Positions 30,674 through 43,900 of a DNA stretch of 64,000 nt are shown here, piece by piece. Source of the stretch: Aegilops tauschii subsp. strangulata (lineage: Eukaryota > Streptophyta > Magnoliopsida > Poales > Poaceae); the NCBI RefSeq assembly GCF_002575655.3, contig NC_053037.3, forward strand, positions 321,249,294-321,313,293. Reading direction: 5' to 3'. The notes under the pieces are model-generated. The model did not search any database, was not told the DNA's origin, and saw only the letters and a program-made list of their open reading frames with translations. The position numbers and the translations under genes were made by a program. Numbering within the stretch: the first letter of the stretch is position 1; every line of letters begins with the position of its first letter.

Positions 30674-32714
30674 CTACTCGTTCCCATCAGGAGTAGAAGA
30701 AGGTGCAGGGTCGACGTTGGAGTTCGGTGGTGCAGAAGGGCCTGGCGCAGTGTCAAGATGCAGTGAAGCCAGAGTTGGTGAAGTGCCATCGTCTTCTTCA
30801 TCGATGACTCTTGCAACAACCATTGCAGCCGAAGATGAATACTCAGAATCTTCTATTGATGGAGTGCGGCGCCAGCTTGCATTGCGGGGAGGTCTAGAGT
30901 CAAATTTGAAACCCTCACTGAAGCCATCTTCGCGAAGATCTTCAGGGCATAGTAGTGTGAGACTCTTCCAAGACCGCCGACAGGCTTCATGGGCTACGAA
31001 GGTGTTTTTGGTGGCCAGGTTTCGGATGTGATTTACATCCACCAAGATACTCTGCATCTGACGCTTGAGCCATTCATGGTGCTTGTCCTGCTTCTGATGT
31101 AAGGCAACGAGAAGCTCTCGGTCATTGAGAATGCGAGATCGCTTCCGAGGCCTTTGAGCGATTATACTGGCAGTGGCATCAGTGTTGGCACGATGTGGCT
31201 CACGCACATTGCCAGCCAGAGGGTAAGCAGGAGTAGCAGCATTTGGAACATGAATCCCTTCAAGTGGTTGCGTGAAGCTCTAACAACCAACATTGTGAAG
31301 ATATAGAGGTTCTTTGTCAGGTTCTGGGTAGATGGCTTCAAGTGACAGATCAACCTCAGGCATAAAGATAAGATGGTTGCGCGCTGAGGGCTGATAGTCG
31401 ACAGAGGAATGAAGTTTGATCAGGCGCATCACCCATGGAGCATAAAACTTCAAGACGAATAAATCAATTCCTGATGCAGCAAGTTGCCTGATGAAGAAAT
31501 CCTGGGTATTGAAGATGATGCCACTGAGAATATAGAACACCAAAGTCTTCATGGTGACTTCAAGTTTGGCTTCAGGAGAATATCCCTTGACTGGCCATAG
31601 AGTACGCCTCATAATATGATAAATTGTACGGGGTAGGTACTCAAGGTCCTTGACAAAGAATTCCTTGGGATATTCAGCATCTTGTGGCAATGGCTTCATC
31701 ATGCTGAGCATCTAACTCATATTGGGCTCTGGCTTCTGAAATATACTCTCCAGCGCATTCCTATGTAGCTGACAACCAGGTTCATAGAGCTCACCTGGAG
31801 TGGGAAGGGAAGTAAGCTCAATGATATCTTGAGCTTTAGCTTCATGATGCACATTACCTGTCATCCACTCAAGGACCCAAGTCTTCGGATCCCTGTTGTA
31901 GCCACGAATGTGAAGAGTGGCATAGAACTACAACAGAAGCTCTTCATTCTACTGTTGTTTGTCAGTGACGAATTGCAGAAGACCAGCATATCTGAAACAG
32001 TCCAGAGCTTCTTCTAGGCAGGGCAGACCAACAATGGCTTCACAATCTAGACGCATGTGAGGAAAGATTCGCTCTTGATTGTATAAGACACATGAGTAAT
32101 AACTGCGCTGCTGATAGCTCCAGAAGCGATCAGATGAGATCTTTGGCTTCGAGTATGGGTTCTTGGCACTGTCAAAGAATGTGTTGTGTGCCCTGAAGCT
32201 ATTCACATTGAACGATCTTGGCGATGTTGCAGCACCTGGAAACCTTGGTAGTCTGGGCTTTGGCTTCTAGACCTGAGGCCTTTGCTCCACATGGTAATCA
32301 TACTGTGGTCCGGGGAGGAACCAAAACAGGCCATCGGATAGTGACAAGTTGGCCGCGATCATATGCCTGCTCAATAGTGTGAGGCCTTGGGGGTGGAACA
32401 TCAGCTTCAGCATGGACTGTGGCTTCAGGTTGCACATTAGCTTCAGGCACAACATTAGCTTCAGGTGCCACATTATCTTCAGCCATGACAACGTCATTGG
32501 CATCAGCAGTGTTGGTTGTGGCAGCCTCAATGTTTTCAACCTCTGTTTCAGTAGCAGGAGGGATGGGCATAGTCACGTTCTCCTCGAGAATGACTTCTTG
32601 AGTGATAGGGGGTGTGGTAACACTTTCTTCTTCTTGTCTTGGTTCTTGATTGTCATTGGCTGATGCAGCCGGAATGTCTTCAGCAGCTTTGGCTTCGGAC
32701 TCAGAGGCATTCAT
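30674..32714 (-). pseudogene. SIRE-2 ORF3, C-terminal part
   Basis: Minus-strand fragments (32714-32298, 32206-31949, 31711-31280, 31207-30674) follow the same plan as SIRE-1 ORF3. A Glu-rich acidic stretch comes first, then a globular region with SDRFWSYQQRSYYSCVLYNQ, GLLQFVTDKQQ and FYAPWVMRLIKLHSSVDYQP, the last aligning with YAPWIMRFIRTRSSLNYKAD of SIRE-1. The Lys-rich region with KRQMQSILVDVNHIRNL closes it. Stops occur between fragments. Conservation with SIRE-1 supports a real ORF3 protein of unknown role. Confidence 0.7.
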
Positions 32715-33935
32715 GGTAGGGGTGGCTTAAGGAAACACTTGACGTGCTACTGAGTTTTGTGGCGCTTCTGTAACACACACGATGCGGCCATATCTCCCAC
32801 GTGTCGAGGCATGACTTAGAGGCATAACCGCATTGTGGTTTTGTCGCAAGAAGGGTCATCTTCACACAATCCCATGTAATGAACAAGAATGGGATAAAGA
32901 GTTGGCTTACAATCGCCACTTCACACAATACATAAAAATATCATACATCAAACAGAGTACACACATAGGTCCGACTACGGAACCAAAATAAAAGAAGACA
33001 ACCCCAAATGCTAGATCCCCGATCGTCCCAACTAGGCTCCACTACTGATCATCAGGAAACGAAACATAGTAACGACCAAGGTCCTCGTCGAACTCCCACT
33101 TGAGCTCGGTTGCATCACCTGCACTGGTATCGTCGGCACCTGCAACTAGTTTGGAAGTATCTGTGAGTCACGAGGACACAGCAATCTCACACCCGCAAGA
33201 TCAAGACTATTTAAGCTTATGGGTAGGAGAAGGTAGTGAGGTGGAGCTGCATCAAGCACTAAGCATATATGGTGGCTAACATACGCAAATGAGAGCGAGA
33301 AGAGGAGCAACGGAACGGTCGTCAACTAGTAATGATCAAGAAGTGATCCTGAACTCCTACTTACGTCAAACATAACCCAAAAGCCGTGTTCACTTCCCGG
33401 ACTCCGCCGAAAAGAGACCATCACGGCTACACACGCGGTTGATGCATTTTAATTAAGTCAAGTGTCAAGTTCTCTACAACCGGATATTAAAAAATTCCCA
33501 TCTGCCACATAACCGCGAGCACGGCTCTCGAAAGTTTATACCCTGCAGGGGTGTCCCAACTTAGCCCATTATAAGCTCTCACGGTCAACGAAGGATATTC
33601 CTTCTCCCGGGAAGACCCGATCAATCTCGGAATCCCGGTTTACAAGACATTTCGACAATGGTAAAATAAGACCAGCAACACCACCCGCTATGCCGACAAA
33701 TCCCGATAGGAGCTGCACATATCTCGTTCTCAGGGCACACCGGATGAGCAAGACGTCAGGTTGGCATAGACCCTGGTTGCCCAGGGGGCGCCGGACATCG
33801 CTCGGTTTGGGCCAGCACTCGAAGGAGCACTGGTCCGGGGGTTTAAATAAAGATGACCCTTGAGTCTGCAGAACCCAAGGGAAAAAGGCTTAGGTGGCAA
33901 ATGGTAAAACCAAGGTTGGGCCTTGCTGGAGGAGT

Positions 33936-33941
33936 TTTATT
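33936..33941 (-). promoter_or_regulatory. Candidate poly(A) signal in LARD LTR
   Basis: The minus strand reads AATAAA in a block conserved in all three LARD-type LTRs (also 42069-42074 and 58845-58850). If used, it puts the end of R near 33910-33925 and leaves about 1.15 kb of U5. Confidence 0.45.
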
Positions 33942-35265
33942 CAAAGCGAACTGTCAAGGGGGTCCCATAAATCACCCAACCGCATAAGGAATGCGAAATC
34001 AAGGAACATAACACCGGTATGATGGAAACTAGGGCGGCAAGAGTGGAACAAAACACCAGGCATAAGGCCGAGCCTTCCACCCTTTACCAAGTATATAGAT
34101 GCATTAAAAAATAAGAGATATTGTGATATCCCAACATATCCATGTTCCAACATGGAACAAACTTCATCTTCACCTGCAACTAGCAACGCTGTAAGAGGGG
34201 CTGAGCAAAAGCGGTAACATAGCCAAACAACGGTTTGCTGGGAAAGGTGGGTTAGAGGCTTGACATGGCAATATGGGAGGCATGATATAGCAAGTGGTAG
34301 GTAGCACGGCATAGCAATAGAGCGAACAACTAGAAAGCAAAGATAGAAGTGATTTCGAGGGTATGGTCATCTTTCCTGAGATCCCGCTAGGAAGAAGATC
34401 GAATCCATGAAGAAGACAAACGGACGGAGTCGAACGAATCCTCACAACTCCGGAACGAAACCGAAGCTAACGAGAGAAGCAAACCGGAAAGAAGCAAACA
34501 ACATGGTAAACAACCATCACAGAAACATGGCATGATGCACAATCAAGTATGATGCATGTCCGGTTTAAAGAGGCATGGCATGGCAAAGTGCACAAACAAA
34601 ACTACAAATTAAGTGGAGCTCAATATGCAACGAGTTGCATATTGACGAAACACCACATGACTCATTAAGTTCTCTCTCGGTTATGTACTCAAAAATATTA
34701 AATGTTGGTCAACATGGCAAGAGGTGAGGCATAATTAAACTACACTATCTAAGCAATTTAAATGGGGCCGGAGACAACAAACAACAATTCCGGAAAATCC
34801 CCATATGCATTTAGCAATTTAATGCAAACAACAATTTTAAACATTTAAAGTTGTTACCATGATGCGGATGACATATTGAAGGTTGGATGCAATTTTTATG
34901 AAAAGTTGACATGAAGGATGATATAGAGCATTTGGTCACCATGGCAGAACGAAAGGGTGCCACGGCAACATATCGGTACCGGTAACTCAATTGAGATACC
35001 GATGCAAAAGAGAAGTGTGCGGATGTGTGGAACACGCAAGAGATGGTGGGGTGCTCCCGGTAACCGGGTTCCCACGGGTCGACGGCATGGCAACTAGGAG
35101 AAACGTGCAATGACAACTCGGAAACGGTGCAACCACGAGCATCTCATAAAACACACATGCATTCGTTCACGGGCGTCGTCTCATCATTATACCTTTGAAG
35201 CGTGTATTTTCGGAGCGGATCGGGTTCGATGCGGTGTAGGGGAAGTAGACGTTCTCGGGATGGTC

Positions 35266-35315
35266 GTAGTGGAAGTAGTGGTACACGGTGACGGTAGTGG
35301 AAGTAGTGGTACACG
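35266..35315. repeat. 28-bp-period minisatellite in LARD LTR
   Basis: Two copies of a 22-bp unit beginning GTAGTGGAAGTAGTGG are separated by GTGACG. The right LTR has the same at 43399-43448. It is absent from the solo LTR at 57665-61865. Confidence 0.75.
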
Positions 35316-36936
35316 TCTCGGAGAGGGACTTGACGAATCCGAGTTCTTCGGGGTAATCGGGTACCCGTTCGCGTTGTAGTCGTGCATGGTTCGTAGACGT
35401 TCAGTGCGCCCGTAGAGGTACTTGGCACATCGTTACAAAGGTCGTACACAGATCCAGAAGAGGGGCTTGGCGTTTCGTTCGGCACTCGTTCGAGTAGTGG
35501 TCTTGCCGGTGGTGTACTTGCGAATCCAGAGGCATTGGTAGTGGTACTTGGCGAATTCCACGCTCGGTGGTCCTTGGACTTGGTGTCAACAACAACAGGG
35601 GTGCGATGCAGGGACTTGGCGCGATGCAGGGGCGATGGCCGCGGGACTTGGCGCGTGGAGGAGGCTGGTTCCGAGTGGGACTAGCCTATCCTGGCAGGCT
35701 GCTCGCTGGCGAGGTTCAGGTGTGGTCACCGGCCGGTGGAGGTGCAGCAGAGGATGTCGCGGGGCCCTTGAGCGGAGGCGGGGCTTCTCCCTCTGGCTTC
35801 TGGCGACGAGCGGCGCGGGAACGAGGACGAGGCAGGAGGTCGCGTGAGGTGGAGTCGACAGCAACACGCCATGGGAGGCGGAGCTCGCGGCAGGAGGTGA
35901 AGAAGACGGTGCGACGGCGGGGCGAGGAACGCAGGGGCCATGGGGCGGCTGCACGCCTGTGGGAGCGAAGCGATGGTTGCGGGCGCGCGTGGAGAGGATC
36001 GGGGTTGAGCTACTGGCGCTCGACGAAGAAGGCGCGGAGGACGACGGATGCGGGCGCAGGTGCTCGAGGAGCTCCTCTCCTCGAGCGCTCGGGCGACGAG
36101 GATTTGTCAAGGAGGAGGCGCGGTCGCGGCTTGGTGCTGTAGAGGTAGGCGCGTGGGATCGAGAGGGGGAGAGTGAGATGGGGATCGGGACGAGCGAGGG
36201 AGATGGCGGCGCTGGAGGAAGGGATCGTGGGAAAGAGAGGGATCGAGGGACAGAGCTAGGGTTATCGGTGTGGCTGGGTTTCAGGAGGGTTGGTGGGCCT
36301 AGGAGGCCGGCCCAGTAGAGAAGGAAGTGGCCAGAGGCCTGGCTGTTGGGCTCTCACTCTAAAGAAAATAAAAACAAAACCGAGATAAGAAAGAAAAGAA
36401 AAGGAGGTTAGGGGAAGAAGCTGGACACTGGGATTATTTTTCCGGACTCACAAAAATGTGCTTGTTCCGAGAAAATAGAAAAGGCCATGATTAAAAGATT
36501 TAAATTCAAATTCATTTGAATTTAATTCAAATGGTTTGAATAAGTTCAAGGTACTGAGGAGTCCAGAAATGTTGGGAATTTAGGAAGAGCCTCGATAAAT
36601 GGGAAAAGAACTATTGGCAAGGTTAGAGAGATCGACTCAAAGCAGAAAAGGCATAGGATTAATTTTGCACGTGTGTTATGGTGATTCCCAAATAATGGAA
36701 TACTTTGTTATAGCTCCCTAATAATATTGGGAGGATATGTTATAAAGAGAAAACACCATGTGAATTCCCTCGATTTAAATGGATCGAAGATCCATACAAT
36801 TTATTTATCTGAGTTTAAAAAAAAAGGTTGCATGATGACATGATGCAATGCAAGAGATGCAACAAACAAAACAAATCACACGACGAAACTCAGAGCATCT
36901 GGAAGTCTTCTGGAGCGTCGGTCTCGGGGCGTTACA

Positions 36937-39900
36937 ACACTCCACCACTACAAGAGGATCTCGTCCCGAGATCTAAGGACGGCACCGGAGAAAAGTGGAA
37001 GAGGAAGAGAAGAGGTAAAGCTAAGTTGCTTCTTTGACAAACGAGTGAAACCACGAACCTTGAGAGATTGAACGAACGAAAAGAGAGAATACAAGGGAGA
37101 TGAACGAGATTGAAAACACTCCGTTATCAAAGAGGAACAAGTAACATTGTGAGAACCTTTGTAGGTTGAAGAATATGAAACAAGAGCTTAACTGATCAAA
37201 AGGAATATGAAAGCACACCGGTAGAAAAGATAAACAAGGAACACCATGTGAACCTTGGAGTTTGCAAAGCTATGAATGACGAGAACAATGGACGAGAAGT
37301 ACAAGCAAGCACTCCGGTTGAAACGAGATGTACAAGGAACGATAATGATCAATTACGATAACGCTCCCGTTGGAAAATGGAAGGGGTAGAATATGAACTT
37401 GGCAAAATGAAAGCACTTGGATGAGACTCCGATTAGAAGAGGAATGATAGACACAACACTCCGGTTAAAACAAGATAAAGAAGGAATAAGAATGATATAA
37501 TTTGGACAACACTCCGACTGTAAATGGAAGGAATTACATGAACTTGAGAAGATGGGATGACACTTGATGAAATCAGCAACACACTGCCTCCGGAACTATT
37601 GAAAGAATGGCACAATGGGTCAGAAAGATTTCAGACAGCACTCCGGTTGAGAAGGGACGCAAAAACTTGACAGAATGGGAAGAACTTGAAAAGAGGGCAC
37701 GACACTCCGGTTGGAAATGGATAAGCACGAAAAGAACACGGTCCTCACAATTCAAGATGATGAGTGAAGAGAGCAACATCACCATGCCTCTGGAAGAAAT
37801 AATAGAAGATAGAACATTGGAATAAAAGAATGGAGATTAAAATGCCAACTTCTGCCACAAATGCGCTTGGAAAGCATCCTTCCAAGAAGGTTATAACAGA
37901 GTTGTTGGAAAACCAACAATGAAACGAATAAGCTTGTAGTGGGCTTAAGGAAATCTTCTCAAAATTATGAGGTTAAATCCTGCCACTAACGTAAACAATA
38001 GATTGGATGGATATGAACAAGGAGACGAGAAATTTATTTCACCAAGAGGATAAATGAAGAACTTGGGTCATTTATAAGCACCATAATTAGCAACAAACCT
38101 TCGAGAAGGCTTTAAGTGAAATCTATACCAAGATAACATCAACGAAGAAATTGATGGATTTAAAATATCTCATCCCTGACAACATGTGAAACGCGAAACA
38201 TGAATGTAAATTGTCAAGAATGATATAACACCATCTCAAACGATAAGGTAGAAAGAATTGCACTTCGGAATGCGAGATGAAGAATGCTTGAACTCCTCAA
38301 GACAAACATGTGTTGAGCACCATGTTTATTTTAGAGTATAGCTTGACGGATCTTGACTCCGAGAGAAATCTTGAAGAACAATTGAAGAATGAAAGGAATC
38401 CTTGACGAAGCACCGTGTAGAGCCTCCATGAAGAACTCCGGTAATAAAAGGATGATAAAAAGAAAGAGAAGTTGACAACACAAGGTGAAGCCTTGCAATG
38501 ATTTGGGTGGAGCTTTGAAATGATATAACCGAGAAAACTTGGAACTCCGAAAAAAAGATGAACAAATGAAAACAAGAATTTTGATGAACCTCCGGAATAA
38601 GGAATTGAATTTACTCGATGAAACAAGAATAAGAATTATGTTATGCATATCCTTCACCAATTTAAATTGATGACAAGCAACGGATTTGGCATGCCATTTA
38701 TTTCTTTTGCAAGGATTGAAGTGGGATATAGCGCCAACTTGAAGAATTCATCGCCGAATCACCGGGAGGATTGGAAAGAACGAATGAAATGATACGATAA
38801 TAAAGGAATAGGAATGTTGAACAAACCACCGGTAGGATTATGAGAGAACAAATGAATTGATACGATGCCAAACGAAGAGGAATCTTAAACAAACCATCAT
38901 AAGAACTGAAAATGGAAGTAGCAAAGGCAAAATTCACCGGGAAGAATTGGAAAACGAAAGAAGATACTTGAGGGGATTTAGATACAAGTGAACAAATAGA
39001 TGACGAGCTGATTAGAGAATACTTGAATGATGCACCGGTAAGATTTGGAGAATGAGATCTGAAAGCTGAGAATGAATAATTATGAGATGATGAGTTCCAG
39101 AGAATCAAACTGAAAAGACTCCTGAATTGCTCCGAATGGGTGAAAAGAATTCTCACAATCTAAAACAATTAAGAGAGGATGGCATCAAGCTAGAACCATG
39201 AATCTTGAAGAGAATGGAGCAAGATTTAAGAGAAACACTTCTTCGGTCTTCAAATGTTGAGAATGACGATGAGAAACACCACCATGAATTGTTGAGGCAC
39301 TCCGGAATGAAAATTGGAAAGGTTGAACCAACGATGAAAAGAATTTGAAAGATCTTGGAGAAAGACATATGACTGATGATAACCCATTCTTATGTCAAAC
39401 TTTGAAAAGAATTTGAGAATAACTCCGAAAAATTAGAAGAGTCAGGTAAGATCCTGGGAAAAGACCTGTGGGTTAGGGCCCACTCAAAAGAAACACCGTT
39501 GAATGATTAAAAGAAAGATTGCGCCGGTTGAATTAAATGGCTCAAAAGAGATAACAACCTTGAGATAGCTTGAACGGATTGGGAATGGAAATGTGAATCT
39601 TCTGAGATATCTTGTACACTCCGGAACCAATGAAAATAGTGAGAGGTGAATGATTGAGAGGTGCACCGGCATGGGATAACATTTGAAACGAGGAAAGGGA
39701 TATGATCAACAACGAAAGCTTGAGTTAAATCCACCAGAAAAGAATACAAGAATGAAGAATGATGAACTTGAAGCTTCGTGAGCATCTTCATGAGAAATCA
39801 CCGGTTAAGAACATGGAGCTAAAGAATGAAGAGACTTCACATCCATAAGATGGATACTTGATTAAGAAATCTGAGTGTTTGAAGAAAAAAAGGGTGGGAG

Positions 39901-40901
39901 GGCGGGAAAAACAAAGGCAACTTGGGATGGATGAAACAAACACCGTTGAGAAAACTTAGAATTGATCTCGCGAATGTTGAAATGATTGGATCCACTTGAA
40001 GAGAAGCACGCCGGTTGGAAAAGAATTAACATGATGACCTCGATGATCAAAAAGGATTAGTATTCACATAGCAATATGAGAACACCATTTAGGAAAGGTA
40101 TGGATTCAACATTTGACTTCGAAGCAACTCGAATACAACAAATAAAACAAAACAAAGGATTTGGCTTGCACAACAAATACATATGATAGAGATTTACCCA
40201 ATCCCATATCCTGCATCTGTCGGAAAGATATTCTAAGAGCTACTTGAATTCCCACTTATAAACTCCCGAAACTTTCTGGTTATGCAATCAGGTGTTGGGG
40301 ATACATGGGACACAATATATCTCACCCAAACTAACAATTCCTAGATCCAGCTGTATCCATCCTTCAACACATAACCAAGAAAAACTCCGGAAATCATGTA
40401 CCTCAACCTTCGAAAAGCATCCGTTATACGAGTTATGACAATACTCCCGAACTCCCGCCCCAGTACTGGGTGGCGTCGAGGTGATCTCACCAACAACTGC
40501 ATAAAAGAGATTATCGATGTCGGTGAAGCTCAAGTATTCTAGAACTGCAACGATAAAATTGTGACGATAACACCTCGGAGCTCAACTCCCCGGGACACAG
40601 CCACAACCCCTAAATGTCATGAGGCACCAAGAACAATGTTCTCGTCACAAAACCATCGGAACGATTCCAAGATACCCGCGTGATCCTAAAAAAAATTTAG
40701 TGAAATTTGAGGAGAGAAAAGTCCAAACTTCTACGTCAGGAGGCCTCACCAGAGCGACGAAGGGACTGAGGAGTAAAAAGAATCCTACTCTCCGATATAT
40801 ATAATCCTAAGACTCAAAACATTTTTGTTCTAGACTCAACAACGTCAGCGATTCGATCAAGCAGGGGGCTCCTAAGTCGGGGATGGCTCTGATTACCAAC
40901 T
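36937..40901 (-). other. LARD internal domain, non-coding
   Basis: The plus strand is strongly purine-rich (A and G), so the element RNA, read from the minus strand, would be pyrimidine-rich. No frame longer than about 150 codons and no retroviral motif is present. An ACTCCGGTT-type motif recurs irregularly every 30-76 bp (for example 37311, 37362, 37427, 37458, 37511, 37587, 37640, 37703) and continues, more sparsely, to about 40010. Two longer similar blocks start near 37370 and 37518, about 148 bp apart. Confidence 0.7.
40886..40898 (-). other. LARD primer binding site (one-base insertion)
   Basis: The minus strand reads TGGTAATCAGAGC, the initiator-Met primer site TGGTATCAGAGC with one additional A, three bases inside the right LTR. 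It fixes the right LTR as the 5' LTR. Confidence 0.75.
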
Positions 40902-43900
40902 TGTAACACCCACGATGCGGCTATATCTCCCACGTGTCGAGGCACGACTTAGAGACATAACCGCATTGTGGTTTTGTCGCAAGAAGGGTCATCTTCACAC
41001 AATCCCATGTAATGAACAAGAATGGGATAAAGAGTTGGCTTACAATCGCCACTTCACACTATACATAAATAAATCATACATCAAACAGAGTACCCACATA
41101 GGTCCGACTACGGAACCAAAATAAAAGAAGACAACCCCAAATGCTAGATCCCCGATCGTCCCAACTGGGCTCCACTACTGATCATCAGGAAACGAAACAT
41201 AGTAATGACCAAGGTCCTCGTCGAACTCCCACTTGAGCTCGGTTGCATCACCTGCACTGGTATCGTCGGCACCTGCAACTGGTTTGGAAGTATCTGTGAG
41301 TCATGAGGACTCAGCAATCTCACACCCGCGAGATCAAGACTATTTAAGCTTATGGGTAGGAGAAGGTAGTGAGGTGGAGCTGCAGCAAGCACTAAGCATA
41401 TATGGAGGCTAACATACGCAAATGAGAGCGAGAAGAGGAGCAACGGAACGGTCGTCAACTAGTAATGATCAAGAAGTGATCCTGAACTCCTACTTAAGTC
41501 AAACATAACCCAAAAGCCGTGTTCACTTCCCGGACTCCGCCGAAAAGAGACCATCATGGCTACACACGCGGTTGATGCATTTTAATTAAGTCAAGTGTCA
41601 AGTTCTCTACAACCGGATATTAACAAATTCCCATCTGCCACATAACCGCGGGCACAGCTCTCGAAAGTTTATACCCTGCAGGGGTGTCCCAACTTAGCCC
41701 ATTATAAGCTCTCACGGTCAACGAAGGATATTCCTTCTCCCGGGAAGACCCGATCAGTCTCGGAATCCCGGTTTACAAGACATTTGGACAATGGTAAAAC
41801 AAGACCAGCAAGACCACCCGCTGTGCCGACAAATCCCGATAGGAGCTGCACATATCTCGTTCTCAGGGCACACCGGATGAGCAAGACGTCGGGTTGGCAT
41901 AGACCCTGGTTGCCCAGGGGGCGCTGGACATCGCTCGGTTTGGGCCAGCACTCGAAGGAGCACTGGTCCGGGGGTTTAAATAAAGATGACCCTTGAGTCT
42001 GTAGAACCCAAGGGAAAAAGGCTTAGGTGGCAAATGGTAAAACCAAGGTTGGGCCTTGCTGGAGGAGTTTTATTCAAAGCAAACTGTCAAGGGGGTCCCA
42101 TAAATCACCCAACCACATAAGGAACGCAAAATCAAGAAACATAACACCGGTATGATGGAAACTAGGGCGGCAAGAGTGGAACAAAACACCAGGCATAAGG
42201 CCGAGCCTTCCACCCTTTACCAAGTATATAGATGCATTAAAAAATAAGAGATATTCTGATATCCCAACATATCCATGTTCCAACATGGAACAAACTTCAT
42301 CTTCACCTGCAACTAGCAACGCTATAAGAGGGGCTGAGCAAAAGCGGTAACATAGCCAAACAACGGTTTGCTGGGAAAGGTGGGTTAGAGGCTTGACATG
42401 GCAATATGGGAGGCATGATATAGCAAGTGGTAGGTAGCGCGGCATAGCAATAGAGCGAACAACTAGCAAGCAAAGATAGAAGTGATTTCGTGGGTATGGT
42501 CATCTTGCCTGAGATCCCGCTAGGAAGAAGATCGAATCCATGAAGAAGACAAACGGACGGAGTCGAACGAATCCTCACAACTCCGGAACGAAACCGAAGC
42601 TAACGAGAGAAGCAAACCGGAAAGAAGCAAACAACATGGTAAACAACCATCACAGAAACATGGCATGATGCACAATCAAGTATGATCCATGTTTGGTTTA
42701 AAGAGGCATGGCATGGCAAAGTGCACAAACAAAACTACAAATTAAGTGGAGCTCAATATGCAACGAGTTGCATATTGACGAAACACCACATGACTCATTA
42801 AGTTCTCTTCGTTTATGTACTCAAAAATATTAAATGTTGGTCAACATGGCAAGAGGTGAGGCATAATTAAACTACACTATCTAAGCAATTTAAATGGGGC
42901 CGGAAACAACAAACAACAATTCCGGAAAATCCCCATATGCATTTAGCAATTTAATGCAAACAACAATTTTAAACATTTAAAATTGTTACCATGATGCGGA
43001 TGACATATTCAAGGTTGGATGCAATTTTTATGAAAAGTTGACATGAAGGATGATATAGAGCATTTGGTCACCATGGCGGAACGAAAGGGTGCCACGGCAA
43101 CATATCGGTACCGGTAACTCGATTGAGGTACCGACGCAAAAGAGAAGTGTGCGGATGTGTGGAACACGCAAGAGATGGTGGGGTGCTCCCGGTAACCGGG
43201 TTCCCACGGGTCGACGGCATGGCAAACTAGGAGAAACGTGCAATGACAACTCGGAAATGGTGCAACCACGAGCATCTCATACAACACACATGCATTCGTT
43301 CACGGGCGTCGTCTCGTCATTGTACCTTTAAAGCGTGTATTTTTGGAGCGGATCGGGTTCGATGCGGTGTAGGGGAAGTAGACGTTCTCGGGATGGTCGT
43401 AGTGGAAGTAGTGGTACATGGTGACGGTAGTGGAAGTAGTGGTACACGTCTCGGAGAGGGACTTGACGAATCCGAGTTCTTCGGGGTAATCGGGTACCCG
43501 TTCGCGTTGTAGTCGTGCATGGTTCGTAGACGTTCAGTGCGCCCGTAGAGGTACTTGGCACATCGTTACAAAGGTCATACATAGATCCAGAAGAGGGGCT
43601 TGGCGTTTCGTTCGGCACTCGTTCGACTAGTGGTCTTGCCGGTGGTGTACTTGCGAATCCAGAGGCATTGGTAGTGGTACTTGGCGAATTCCACGCTCGG
43701 TGGTCCTTGGACTTGGCGTCAACAGCAACAGGGGTGCGATGCAGGGACTTGGCGCGATGCAGGGGCGACGGCCGCGGGACTTGGCGCGTGGAGGAGGTTG
43801 GTTCCGAGCGGGACTAGCCTGTCCTGGCGGGCTGCTCGCTGGCGACGTTCAGGTGAGGTCGCCGGCCGGTGGAGGTGCAGCAGAGGATGTCGCGCGGCCC

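Larger units (their letters stand above)
32769..36936 (-). repeat. LARD 3' LTR (left)
   Basis: This 4168-bp LTR contains a GC-rich block at about 35540-36320 with overlapping chance frames on both strands, and AACCCTAG on the minus strand near 36255-36262. A minus-strand AATAAA poly(A) signal lies at 33936-33941, and a 28-bp-period repeat at 35266-35315. The long open frames in the GC block lack recognisable domains and are treated as non-coding. Confidence 0.9.

Noticed and set aside
35586..36110. Long minus- and plus-strand frames in the GC-rich part of the LARD LTRs (also 43719-44285 and 60691-61464)
   Set aside because: They are low-complexity Ser/Ala/Pro/Arg frames present on both strands at once, with no domain, and they are not consistently preserved between LTRs. 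GC-rich composition explains them.
36937..40901. Tandem satellite or CRISPR-like array
   Set aside because: The ACTCCGGTT motifs are degenerate with uneven spacing of 30-76 bp, and the stretch sits between two LTRs of one element in a plant genome.
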